DNA from: Paraburkholderia piptadeniae
Lineage (GTDB): Bacteria > Pseudomonadota > Gammaproteobacteria > Burkholderiales > Burkholderiaceae
Length of the DNA: 64,000 nt
Reading direction: 5' to 3'
NCBI RefSeq assembly: GCF_900007165.1
Contig: NZ_CYGY02000008.1
Span: 3,641-67,640 of the forward strand
The notes under the pieces are model-generated. The model saw nothing but the letters and a program-made list of their open reading frames with translations, made no database searches and was not told the origin of the DNA. Position numbers and translations under genes: made by a program. Shown here one piece after another: positions 57,198 through 64,000 of this stretch. Each line of letters begins with the position of its first letter. Position 1 is the first letter of the stretch.

Positions 57198-57893
57198 CTA
57201 TAGCGCGGAGCCTTTGACAAAGAATTCCTTGCGCCCGCGCATCGTTTCGACGCGCTCAACGAGCAAAGCAAGGTCCGCGTCGGAATCGAGCGGATTCAGA
57301 TGTTCGGCGTTGACTGTGAGAACGGGCGCACCGTCGTAGTGATAGAAGAACTCGTTGTACGCGTCGCACAGCGAGCGCAGGTACGCATCGGAGATCTGCA
57401 ACTCCATCGGCACCGCGCGCTTCTGGATGCGCGAGAACAGCACCTCGGGGCTCGCCTGCAAATAGATGATCAGATCCGGCGCCGGGCCAGGCACTTCGAG
57501 CCGCGCAGCCAGCGCGCGATACAGCTGATATTCGTCGTCCTGCAGCGTCAGACGCGCGAAGATATCGTTCTTCTGCGTCATGAAATCGGTGATGAGCGGC
57601 GTGCCCGCCGTGCGCAGCGCGTCGATGTCCTGCACCTGCTGCGCGCGCTGCAACGCGAAGCTAAGTTGCGCGGGCAACGCATAGCGCGATGTGTCGCGAT
57701 AGAAGCGTTCGAGAAACGGATTCTCGTGCGGGCGCTCGAAGAGTTCGTGCATCGACCAGCGTTGCGCGAGACGGCGCGCGAGCGAGGTCTTGCCGACGCC
57801 GATCGGTCCTTCGATCGTCAGATAGCCGTGCGGCGGACGCAGGTCGGGTGCGGTGACGGTAAGTGGCGGGGCGGTCATCGGCAGCGAGTTCAT
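57198..57893 (-). CDS. Deoxynucleoside kinase (deoxyadenosine/deoxyguanosine kinase family)
   Basis: 231 aa. P-loop IEGPIGVGKTSLARRLAQRW near residues 27-46, the ENPFLERFYRD substrate segment and LIIYLQASPEVLFSRIQKR(A) LID-type region match the dNK/DGK family. Phosphorylates deoxynucleosides for salvage, or possibly another small substrate; the family assignment is firm, the substrate is not. Start ATG overlaps the folK stop (57890-57893) as ATGA. Confidence 0.88.
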   Translation of the reverse strand: MNSLPMTAPPLTVTAPDLRPPHGYLTIEGPIGVGKTSLARRLAQRWSMHELFERPHENPFLERFYRDTSRYALPAQLSFALQRAQQVQDIDALRTAGTPLITDFMTQKNDIFARLTLQDDEYQLYRALAARLEVPGPAPDLIIYLQASPEVLFSRIQKRAVPMELQISDAYLRSLCDAYNEFFYHYDGAPVLTVNAEHLNPLDSDADLALLVERVETMRGRKEFFVKGSAL

Positions 57894-58492
57894 CGGCTAC
57901 CGCCCTTGGGGGCGCGGCCCGCTTCGTTGTCACCGCTTTTTGTCGAGCTTGTCGCTGCGTCTGTCGCCGAGTTTGCCGCTGAATTTGCCGCATTCATCAT
58001 CGGACATTGACATGCCGACTTCATCTTTTCGATGCGCTGATCGGCGACGGCCGCAAGAAACGAATCGGCGCGGCCGCGTTGCGGAATGATCAGCGTGGGT
58101 TCGATTTCGACGAGCGGCACGAGCACGAACGCGCGCTCCGTCATGCGCGGATGCGGCACGATCAAATCCGGTTCGTCGATTGCGTGTTCGCCGTAAAGCA
58201 GGATGTCGAGATCGAGCGTGCGCGGCGCGTTGCGAAAGGGGCGCTCGCGGCCGAACTGATGCTCGATCTTGTGGCACAGCGCGAGCAGATGCCGCACGGG
58301 CATCGTCGTTTCGAGCTTCACGACGAGATTCAGATAGTCATCGCCGCCCGCGTCGATCGGGGCGGTTCGATAGAGGCTCGATTTCGCGAGCACGGTGATG
58401 GTGTGCTGTTGTGCGAGGCACACCACCGCGTCTTTCAGGGTCTGGCGCGCGTCCCCGAGATTCGCGCCCAGGCCGAGATAGGCAACCGTCAT
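57890..58492 (-). CDS. folK: 2-amino-4-hydroxy-6-hydroxymethyldihydropteridine diphosphokinase
   Basis: 200 aa. YLGLGANLGDARQTL at the N-terminus, LYRTAPIDAGGDDYLNLVVKLET, and the signature RPFRNAPRTLDLDILLYG are diagnostic of HPPK, which activates the pterin for folate synthesis. The C-terminal ~35 residues are an Ala/Ser/Thr-rich tail beyond the usual fold. Between pcnB (48 bp) and dgk (4-bp overlap). Confidence 0.96.
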   Translation of the reverse strand: MTVAYLGLGANLGDARQTLKDAVVCLAQQHTITVLAKSSLYRTAPIDAGGDDYLNLVVKLETTMPVRHLLALCHKIEHQFGRERPFRNAPRTLDLDILLYGEHAIDEPDLIVPHPRMTERAFVLVPLVEIEPTLIIPQRGRADSFLAAVADQRIEKMKSACQCPMMNAANSAANSATDAATSSTKSGDNEAGRAPKGGSR

Positions 58493-58540
58493 GGCATAAC
58501 TTCCTGCAACTTGCGTTCGACGGCGCGCGCCGGAACTGCG

Positions 58541-60172
58541 TCAGTCTTCACACGGGCCGTCTTGGCTCGCATCGTTTGCTGCGCGGTTTCCTGAACCCGT
58601 GCCGCCCTCCATTCCGTCGCCCTGTTTGCTGCGGTTGCGGCTGCTGCGTCGCCGTCGTTTTCTGGGCGTCCGGTCCTTCCCGCCTTGCGCAAGCAGTGCC
58701 TCGCGCGCGGCGGCGTCTCCTTCGATGAACTCCGTCCACCACGAACCGACCGACTCATCCAGTTCGCCCGATTCGCAGCGCAACAGGAGGAAATCATACC
58801 CCGCTCTAAATCTTTGGTGTTCCAGCAGCTTCAGCGCGGTCCGGCCCGAGCGTTTTTCGAGGCGATGCTGGAGGCCCCAGATCTCGCGCATGTCCGACGA
58901 GAAGCGCTTGTGAATCGCGAGCTTTTCCGTCTGCATGTCGAGCACGTCGTCCATCGCCTGATGCAGCGCTGGCACCGGGTATTCGCTGTTCGCCTGGTAT
59001 TGCTGCCAGCGTTGCTGCACGTCGTGCCACAGGAGTGTGGCGAACAGAAAGCCCGGCGAGACCGGCTTGCCCGCGCGAACGCGCGCGTCGGTGTTGTTCA
59101 GCGCAAGCGTGATGAAGCGCTCGCCATGCGGCTGTTCGAGCACGACGTCGAGCAGCGGCAGCAGGCCGTGGTGCAGCCCTTCCTTGCGCAGACGCTGCAG
59201 ACACGCGAGCGCATGGCCCGACAGCAGCAGCTTCAGCATCTCGTCGAAGAGACGTGCGGCGGGTACGTTGTTGATCAGATCGGCGAGATCCGTGATCGGC
59301 GCGCGCGTCGCTTCCTCGATTTCGAAATCGAGCTTCGCGGCGAAGCGCACGACGCGCAGCATGCGCACCGGGTCTTCGCGATAGCGCGTGGCCGGGTCGC
59401 CGATCATGCGCAACAGGCGCGCGCGCACATCGGACATGCCGTTGTGATAGTCGAGCACCGTCTGCGTGGCGGGGTCGTAGTACATCGCGTTGACGGTGAA
59501 GTCGCGGCGTGTCGCGTCTTCGTGCTGCTCGCCCCAGACGTTGTCGCGCAGCACGCGGCCGCTCGCGTCGACGGCATGCGTGCGACGGTCCAGTTCGTCG
59601 CGCTTCAGGCGGCGCGGCGGCGCGGCGCTGACGTTGGCGTCGGCGGCCGGCGCGTCGACGAGCGCGCGGAACGTCGAGGTTTCGATGATTTCCTGGCCGA
59701 ACTGCACGTGCACGATCTGAAAGCGCCGTCCGATGATGCGCGCGCGTCGAAAGAGCTTCTGCACCTGTTCGGGCGTGGCGTCGGTAGCGACGTCGAAGTC
59801 TTTCGGCGCGATGCCGAGCAGCAGATCGCGCACCGCGCCGCCGACGATGAACGCGCGGAAGCCCGCTTCTTGCAGGCCTTCCGTGACGCGGATCGCGTTG
59901 CGCGAAATCAGCGACGGGTCGATGCCGTGAATATCGGAAGAGATGATGACGGGCGCGTCCGGCTCGGGTACGGCTGCCGGGGCCGGCTTGCGGCGCGAGC
60001 CGCCTTTTGGCGATGCAGCGCTGCCTTTCGACGCGGCGGCCGTGCGGCCCGTGCGAGCGCGTTCATGGCCATTGCCGTCGGGCGGATTGTTGTCGGTTGG
60101 AGCGGACGGCACGGCCTCGTCGGCGGAGTCCGCGTCCTGTCCGAAAAGCTTGCGAATGAGTTTCTTGATCAC
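58541..60172 (-). CDS. pcnB: Poly(A) polymerase I
   Basis: 543 aa nucleotidyltransferase that adenylates RNA 3' ends for decay. An Ala/Pro/Arg-rich N-terminal extension of about 75 residues is followed by FIVGGAVRDLLLGIAPKDFDVATDATP (about 107-133) with the GG and DxD catalytic residues, then DYHNGMSDVRARLLRMIGDP and RYREDPVRMLRVVRFAAKLDF. The end KRRRRSSRNRSKQ is basic, typical for PcnB rather than CCA enzyme. The start overlaps the upstream HAD gene stop as ATGA. Confidence 0.94.
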   Translation of the reverse strand: MIKKLIRKLFGQDADSADEAVPSAPTDNNPPDGNGHERARTGRTAAASKGSAASPKGGSRRKPAPAAVPEPDAPVIISSDIHGIDPSLISRNAIRVTEGLQEAGFRAFIVGGAVRDLLLGIAPKDFDVATDATPEQVQKLFRRARIIGRRFQIVHVQFGQEIIETSTFRALVDAPAADANVSAAPPRRLKRDELDRRTHAVDASGRVLRDNVWGEQHEDATRRDFTVNAMYYDPATQTVLDYHNGMSDVRARLLRMIGDPATRYREDPVRMLRVVRFAAKLDFEIEEATRAPITDLADLINNVPAARLFDEMLKLLLSGHALACLQRLRKEGLHHGLLPLLDVVLEQPHGERFITLALNNTDARVRAGKPVSPGFLFATLLWHDVQQRWQQYQANSEYPVPALHQAMDDVLDMQTEKLAIHKRFSSDMREIWGLQHRLEKRSGRTALKLLEHQRFRAGYDFLLLRCESGELDESVGSWWTEFIEGDAAAREALLAQGGKDRTPRKRRRRSSRNRSKQGDGMEGGTGSGNRAANDASQDGPCED

Positions 60173-60855
60173 GTGGGTTGAAAGAGTTCGAGGATGCGCC
60201 AGCCGTGCTTCTGCGCGTGCGCGCGCAACGTGTCGTCAGGGTTGGTCGCGATCGGGTCGGTGACCTTTTCGAGCAGCGGGATGTCGTTGTGCGAATCGCT
60301 GTAGAAATAGCTGCGCTCGAAGTCCGACCAGGTTTTGCCAAGCGACGCGAGCCACTCCTCCGTGCGCACGATCTTGCCTTCTCGGTAGCTAGGCGTGCCC
60401 TTCGGAAAGCCCGTGTAGGCCGACGCCGGATGGCCGTCGACCGTCTCCACTTCGCACGCGATCAGCTTCTCGACACCGAACGCTTCGGCGATCGGCGCCG
60501 TGATGAACTCGTTGGTCGCAGTGACCACGCAGCACAGATCGCCTGCGTCGCGATGCTTGCGCACCAGTTCCATCGCGGCGGGGATGATCGCGGGCTTGAT
60601 CACTTCGTGCATGTACTGGTCGTGCCACGCCTTGAGCTGCTCGCGCGAATACTTCGCGAGCGGCGTCAGCATGGCGACCAGATACGCATGAATATCCAGC
60701 TTGCCGGCCTTGTAGTCGGCATAGAAGCGGTCGTTCTCACGCGCGAAATTCTCGGCGTCGACAATGCCGAGCTTCACCATGAAGCGTCCCCATTCGTGGT
60801 CGCTGTCGGTGGGGATGAGCGTGTGATCGAGGTCGAAGAGTGCGAGGTTGGCCAT
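60169..60855 (-). CDS. HAD-superfamily phosphatase, subclass IB (SerB-like)
   Basis: 228 aa. Motif I LFDLDHTLIPTDSDHEWG gives Asp8/Asp10; CVVTATNEFITAPIA supplies motif II; and YFYSDSHNDIPLLEKVTDPIATNPD is motif III/IV. The HAD-IB layout resembles phosphoserine phosphatase and histidinol-phosphatase-like proteins; substrate unknown. Four-base overlap with pcnB and 34 bp behind hda, the normal beta-proteobacterial order. Confidence 0.9.
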   Translation of the reverse strand: MANLALFDLDHTLIPTDSDHEWGRFMVKLGIVDAENFARENDRFYADYKAGKLDIHAYLVAMLTPLAKYSREQLKAWHDQYMHEVIKPAIIPAAMELVRKHRDAGDLCCVVTATNEFITAPIAEAFGVEKLIACEVETVDGHPASAYTGFPKGTPSYREGKIVRTEEWLASLGKTWSDFERSYFYSDSHNDIPLLEKVTDPIATNPDDTLRAHAQKHGWRILELFQPT

Positions 60856-60889
60856 GGGGGACTATTTTACTTGAAGCGGATGACGAGGC

Positions 60890-61642
60890 TCAGGACGCGA
60901 TACGGCGCGGGCCGTCGGGCCCGTCGCCGCCGCTGTTGCCACTGTTGCCCCCGTTGCCGGGCGACGCGAGCATCGTGCGCAACAGAGGCAGCGTCACCGC
61001 GCGCTTCTGTTCGAGCGAAAAACGGTCGAGCGCGTCGAGCAGCGCCATCAGGCTCGGCATGTCGCGGCGGAAATGGGTGAGCAGATAGGCGGGCACGTCG
61101 TCGGCGAGATTGATGCCGCGCTCGCGCGCCGCGTGCTTCAGCACGGCTGCCTTGCCTTCGTCGGCGAGCGGCGCGAGGTGGAACACGAGGCCCCAGCCGA
61201 GGCGCGTGCGCAGGTCCTCGCGCACTTCGAGCCCCATCGGCGCGGCGTTGCCCGTCGCGACGAGCGCGCTCGTCGGATGCGCGCGCACTTCGTTGAACAG
61301 GTTGAAGACTGCGATTTGCTGCGCGCCGGACAGGCGGTCGCAATCGTCGATTGCATACAGCGCGACGGAAGGGTCGAAAGCGAACGCGGCGAGACTGCTC
61401 TGCGGGCCGGCATAGCGTGCGTGTCCCGGCGGCGCTTCGTGGACGAGCGCTTCCAGCAGATGCGTGCGGCCGCTGCCCGTCTCGCCCCACACGTAGAACG
61501 TGCGGTCCGCGACGGGGCCCGCCGCGAGCGCCGCGTCCAGTTCGCGCAGGCGCGTGACCAGCTCGGCGTTGGCGCCGGCGAAGAAGTTGTCGAATGTCGA
61601 TGGCGGCGGGGTGCCGAGATCGAGCGTCAGTTGGCGCGACAC
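60890..61642 (-). CDS. hda: DnaA regulatory inactivator Hda
   Basis: 250 aa AAA+ homologue of the DnaA ATPase domain. It begins RQLTLDLGTPP, a clamp-binding-like motif (QLxLxL) through which Hda meets the sliding clamp, then YVWGETGSGRTHLLEAL (P-loop), LYAIDDCDRLSGAQQ (Walker B), DLRTRLGWGLVFHLAPL and the arginine-rich C-terminal helix. It promotes ATP hydrolysis by DnaA to stop re-initiation. An extra Gly/Asn-rich run (PGNGGNSGNSGGDG) sits near the C-terminus. Confidence 0.93.
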   Translation of the reverse strand: MSRQLTLDLGTPPPSTFDNFFAGANAELVTRLRELDAALAAGPVADRTFYVWGETGSGRTHLLEALVHEAPPGHARYAGPQSSLAAFAFDPSVALYAIDDCDRLSGAQQIAVFNLFNEVRAHPTSALVATGNAAPMGLEVREDLRTRLGWGLVFHLAPLADEGKAAVLKHAARERGINLADDVPAYLLTHFRRDMPSLMALLDALDRFSLEQKRAVTLPLLRTMLASPGNGGNSGNSGGDGPDGPRRIAS

Positions 61643-61685
61643 GATAGATAAGCCGTAAATGAGCCCTGAATAACCCGACAGGTGA

Positions 61686-62762
61686 TCAATTCTTGTAAAG
61701 CGAACTCGACAGATAGCTCTGCCGCAACTCTCGAAGCGCGACCGACAGGATCGCGCTTACGGGCAGCGCGAGCAGCACGCCGAAAAAGCCGAACAGCTGG
61801 CCGAACGCGAGCAGCGCGAAGATTACCGCGAGCGGATGCAGGCCAATCCGCTCGCCGACGAGCCGCGGCGTCAGAAAGAAGCTCTCCAGTATCTGGCCGA
61901 TCCCGTAAACCACGGCAACGGCGCCGAAGCCGTACCAGTTGCCGAACTGCAGCAGCGCGGCGACGAGCGCGAGCGCGAGGCCCGTCGCGAAGCCGATGTA
62001 CGGGATGAACACGGCGAGCCCCGTGAAGATGCCCACGGGCAGCGCGATCTCGAAGCCGGCGATATACAGCGCGACCGCGTAGAACACGGCGAGCACGCCC
62101 ATCACGAGCAACTGGCCGCGCAGGTATTGCGACAGCATGTGATCCATGTCGCGTGCGAGGTGGATCGTCTTCGAGAACCAGCGGCGCGGGATAAAGCCGC
62201 GCAGGCGCGCGAGCATCGCGTTCCAGTCGTACAGCAGGTAGAACAGCACGAGCGGCACCATCACCACATTGCCGACCAACGTGATCATCACGTTCGAACT
62301 GGTGCGGATCGACGTCCACGCATACAGCGCGACCGTCTGCGCGCTGCCTTCGAGCTGGCTCATCACCATGTCGCGGATGCTCGCGAAGTCGAGCGGATCG
62401 GTCAGGCCCAGCACGGCGAGCTTCGGCTGCAACCACACGTGCAGGTGCGAGAAGAATCCGGGGACCTGCTGTTTCAGTTGCGGCACTTCCTTCTGGATGA
62501 CGGCGAGCACCAGCAGCACCAGCAGCGTGACGATCAACACGAACAGCAGCATCATCAGAAGCGCGGCGAGGCCGCGCGGCACGCGCCGGCGCATGAGCCA
62601 GGCGACGCCCGGCTGCAGGATGTAAGCGAGGATTGCGCCGAGCAGGAACGGCGTGAGCACGGGGCTCAGCAGCCAGATGAGAATGCCCACGGCTAGCGCG
62701 ATGGCAAGCCAGATGAAGGCGCGGCGCTGATACGGCGTGAGGATCGGACTGTTTTGCTGCAA
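61686..62762 (-). CDS. AI-2E family transporter (PerM-like)
   Basis: 358 aa membrane protein with eight hydrophobic segments, including the long N-terminal pair [29 protein letters not shown] and the C-terminal [34 protein letters not shown], diagnostic of DUF20/AI-2E exporters. Some members export autoinducer-2 or act as Na+/H+ antiporters; function here is unproven. 43 bp ahead of hda on the same strand, divergent from purM. Confidence 0.9.
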   Translation of the reverse strand: MQQNSPILTPYQRRAFIWLAIALAVGILIWLLSPVLTPFLLGAILAYILQPGVAWLMRRRVPRGLAALLMMLLFVLIVTLLVLLVLAVIQKEVPQLKQQVPGFFSHLHVWLQPKLAVLGLTDPLDFASIRDMVMSQLEGSAQTVALYAWTSIRTSSNVMITLVGNVVMVPLVLFYLLYDWNAMLARLRGFIPRRWFSKTIHLARDMDHMLSQYLRGQLLVMGVLAVFYAVALYIAGFEIALPVGIFTGLAVFIPYIGFATGLALALVAALLQFGNWYGFGAVAVVYGIGQILESFFLTPRLVGERIGLHPLAVIFALLAFGQLFGFFGVLLALPVSAILSVALRELRQSYLSSSLYKN

Positions 62763-62829
62763 AGCGGCTTTCCCAGGTGTCGTGTCGTCGGAGGCGGCGT
62801 TTCAAATTCCAGCCACGCGGCCGGCATCG

Positions 62830-62848
62830 GGTAAAATCGCATTTTACC
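62830..62848. promoter_or_regulatory. Inverted repeat in the purM promoter region
   Basis: GGTAAAAT-CGC-ATTTTACC, perfect 8-bp arms, 22 bp before the purM ATG and between divergent purM and the AI-2E gene. Each arm contains a TAAAAT that could serve as a -10 box on its strand; whether a regulator binds is unknown. Confidence 0.5.
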
Positions 62849-62869
62849 GACCTTCCGAGCTCTCCCCTC

Positions 62870-63937
62870 ATGAATCAACCGAAATCCGCCCCGAATTCCC
62901 CTGATTCGGCCCAAGGTCTGTCGTATCGCGACGCAGGCGTGGACATCGACGCGGGTGACGCCCTCGTCGACGCGATCAAGCCCTTTGCCAAGAAGACGCT
63001 GCGCGACGGCGTGCTGGGCGGCATCGGCGGTTTCGGCGCGCTGTTCGAGGTGCCGAAGAAGTACAAGGAGCCCGTGCTCGTGTCGGGTACGGACGGCGTC
63101 GGCACCAAGCTGAAGCTCGCGTTCCAGCTGAACAGGCACGATACCGTCGGCCAGGACCTCGTCGCGATGAGCGTCAACGACATCCTCGTGCAAGGCGCCG
63201 AGCCGCTCTTCTTCCTCGACTATTTCGCGTGCGGCAAGCTGGACGTCGCCACGGCGGCCACCGTCGTCAAGGGCATCGCGACGGGCTGCGAGCTGGCCGG
63301 CTGCGCGCTGATCGGCGGCGAAACGGCTGAAATGCCGGGCATGTACCCCGATGGCGAATACGACCTCGCGGGCTTCGCCGTCGGCGCGGTCGAAAAGAGC
63401 AAGATCATCGACGGCAGCAAGATCGTCCCCGGCGACGTCGTGCTGGGCCTCGCGTCGAGCGGCATCCATTCGAACGGCTACTCGCTCGTGCGCAAGATCA
63501 TCGAGCGCGCGCAGCCGGACCTGAACGCCGATTTCGACGGCCGCTCGCTCGCCGAAGCGCTGATGGCGCCAACGCACATCTACGTGAAGCCGCTGCTTGC
63601 GCTGATGCAACAGCTCGAAGTGAAGGGGATGGCGCACATCACGGGCGGCGGTCTGGTCGAAAACATTCCGCGCGTGCTGAAAGAGGGCCTGACGGCTGAG
63701 CTCGATCACCGCGCATGGCCGCTGCCGCCGCTGTTTTCGTGGCTGCAAAAGCACGGTGGTGTCGCCGATGCGGAAATGCATCGCGTGTTCAACTGCGGCA
63801 TCGGCATGGCCGTGATCGTGTCCGCCGCCGATGCGGAAAAGGCGATCGGCCTGCTGTCCGCAGCGGGCGAGCAGGTGTGGAAGATCGGCGCGGTGCGCGC
63901 CAGCAAGGAAGGCGAGGCGCAGACCGTCGTGGTCTGA
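62870..63937 (+). CDS. purM: Phosphoribosylformylglycinamidine cyclo-ligase (AIR synthetase)
   Basis: 355 aa, purine synthesis step 5. [41 protein letters not shown] and [29 protein letters not shown] are signature motifs, ending with [16 protein letters not shown]. The start MNQPKSAPN at 62870 is chosen over a longer Arg-rich open frame. Followed by a terminator. Confidence 0.97.
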   Translation: MNQPKSAPNSPDSAQGLSYRDAGVDIDAGDALVDAIKPFAKKTLRDGVLGGIGGFGALFEVPKKYKEPVLVSGTDGVGTKLKLAFQLNRHDTVGQDLVAMSVNDILVQGAEPLFFLDYFACGKLDVATAATVVKGIATGCELAGCALIGGETAEMPGMYPDGEYDLAGFAVGAVEKSKIIDGSKIVPGDVVLGLASSGIHSNGYSLVRKIIERAQPDLNADFDGRSLAEALMAPTHIYVKPLLALMQQLEVKGMAHITGGGLVENIPRVLKEGLTAELDHRAWPLPPLFSWLQKHGGVADAEMHRVFNCGIGMAVIVSAADAEKAIGLLSAAGEQVWKIGAVRASKEGEAQTVVV

Positions 63938-63963
63938 GCGTTGCGTCGCTGAAAGGTCAGAAG

Positions 63964-63995
63964 GCCGCCCGGCTGCGAAGCCCGGCGGCTTTTTT
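63964..63995 (+). terminator. Terminator of purM
   Basis: Stem GCCGCC (63964-63969) and GGCGGC (63984-63989), extendable inward with one mismatch, followed by six T residues; 26 bp after the purM stop. Confidence 0.88.
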
Positions 63996-64000
63996 CATAT

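Overview
The window is high-GC (mid-60s percent by eye), densely coded chromosomal DNA from a beta-proteobacterium of the Burkholderiaceae, most like Paraburkholderia/Caballeronia/Burkholderia. This rests on gene orders typical of that group (queA-tgt-yajC-secDF, recG-oxyR-catalase-dps-ubiA, hrcA-hemH-...-grpE-trx-dnaK-dnaJ-pabBC, hda-HAD-pcnB-folK-dgk-panB) and on protein sequence character. No rRNA, tRNA, prophage or CRISPR array was seen. Most genes are core housekeeping.

Layout. 1-3.7 kb: a minus-strand pqiA-pqiA-pqiB-pqiC envelope transport operon (pqiC runs off the left edge). 4.1-5.9 kb: cytochrome b561 and two YceI proteins. 6.2-7.5 kb: an MFS symporter. 7.5-13.6 kb: secF, secD, yajC, tgt, queA (minus). 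13.9-21.1 kb: recG, oxyR, a monofunctional catalase, a 52-aa membrane peptide, dps, ubiA (plus), an oxidative-stress block with nested palindromic repeats. 21.2-24.4 kb: proC and yggS (minus), split by an IscB element with a candidate omega-RNA and a frameshifted iscB. 24.5-30.1 kb: glcF, glcE, glcD and a D-lactate-dehydrogenase-like flavoprotein. 30.3-31.7 kb: a PduO-type cobalamin adenosyltransferase and a HigB/HigA-like toxin-antitoxin pair. 31.9-35.7 kb: aroG behind a transcription attenuator, tldD and a nitrilase-family hydrolase. 35.9-43.1 kb: yhdP and glnE, divergent. 43.2-45.9 kb: recN and nadK. 46.2-56.0 kb: hrcA, hemH, hslR, grpE, a CYNC thioredoxin, dnaK, dnaJ and a pabB-pabC fusion. 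56-62.8 kb: panB, dgk, folK, pcnB, a HAD phosphatase, hda and an AI-2E/PerM transporter (minus). 62.9-63.9 kb: purM.

The most noteworthy items are: (1) the IscB/omega-RNA element between yggS and proC, with matching hairpin ends and a C-terminus and stop codon that run into the proC start; (2) a complete textbook attenuator upstream of aroG, with a sigma70 promoter, a 22-codon leader containing FYFYFFW, mutually exclusive 1:2, 2:3 and 3:4 pairings and a nine-U terminator; (3) a palindromic repeat family in which one copy sits inside the loop of another copy, in tandem, next to dps; (4) a heme catalase in the place where B. pseudomallei carries katG, with a shared CTATYGAAT motif before oxyR and the catalase; (5) several ribosome-site-preceded small ORFs (44, 52, 53 and 43 aa). 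All calls come from reading the sequence; no database search was possible.
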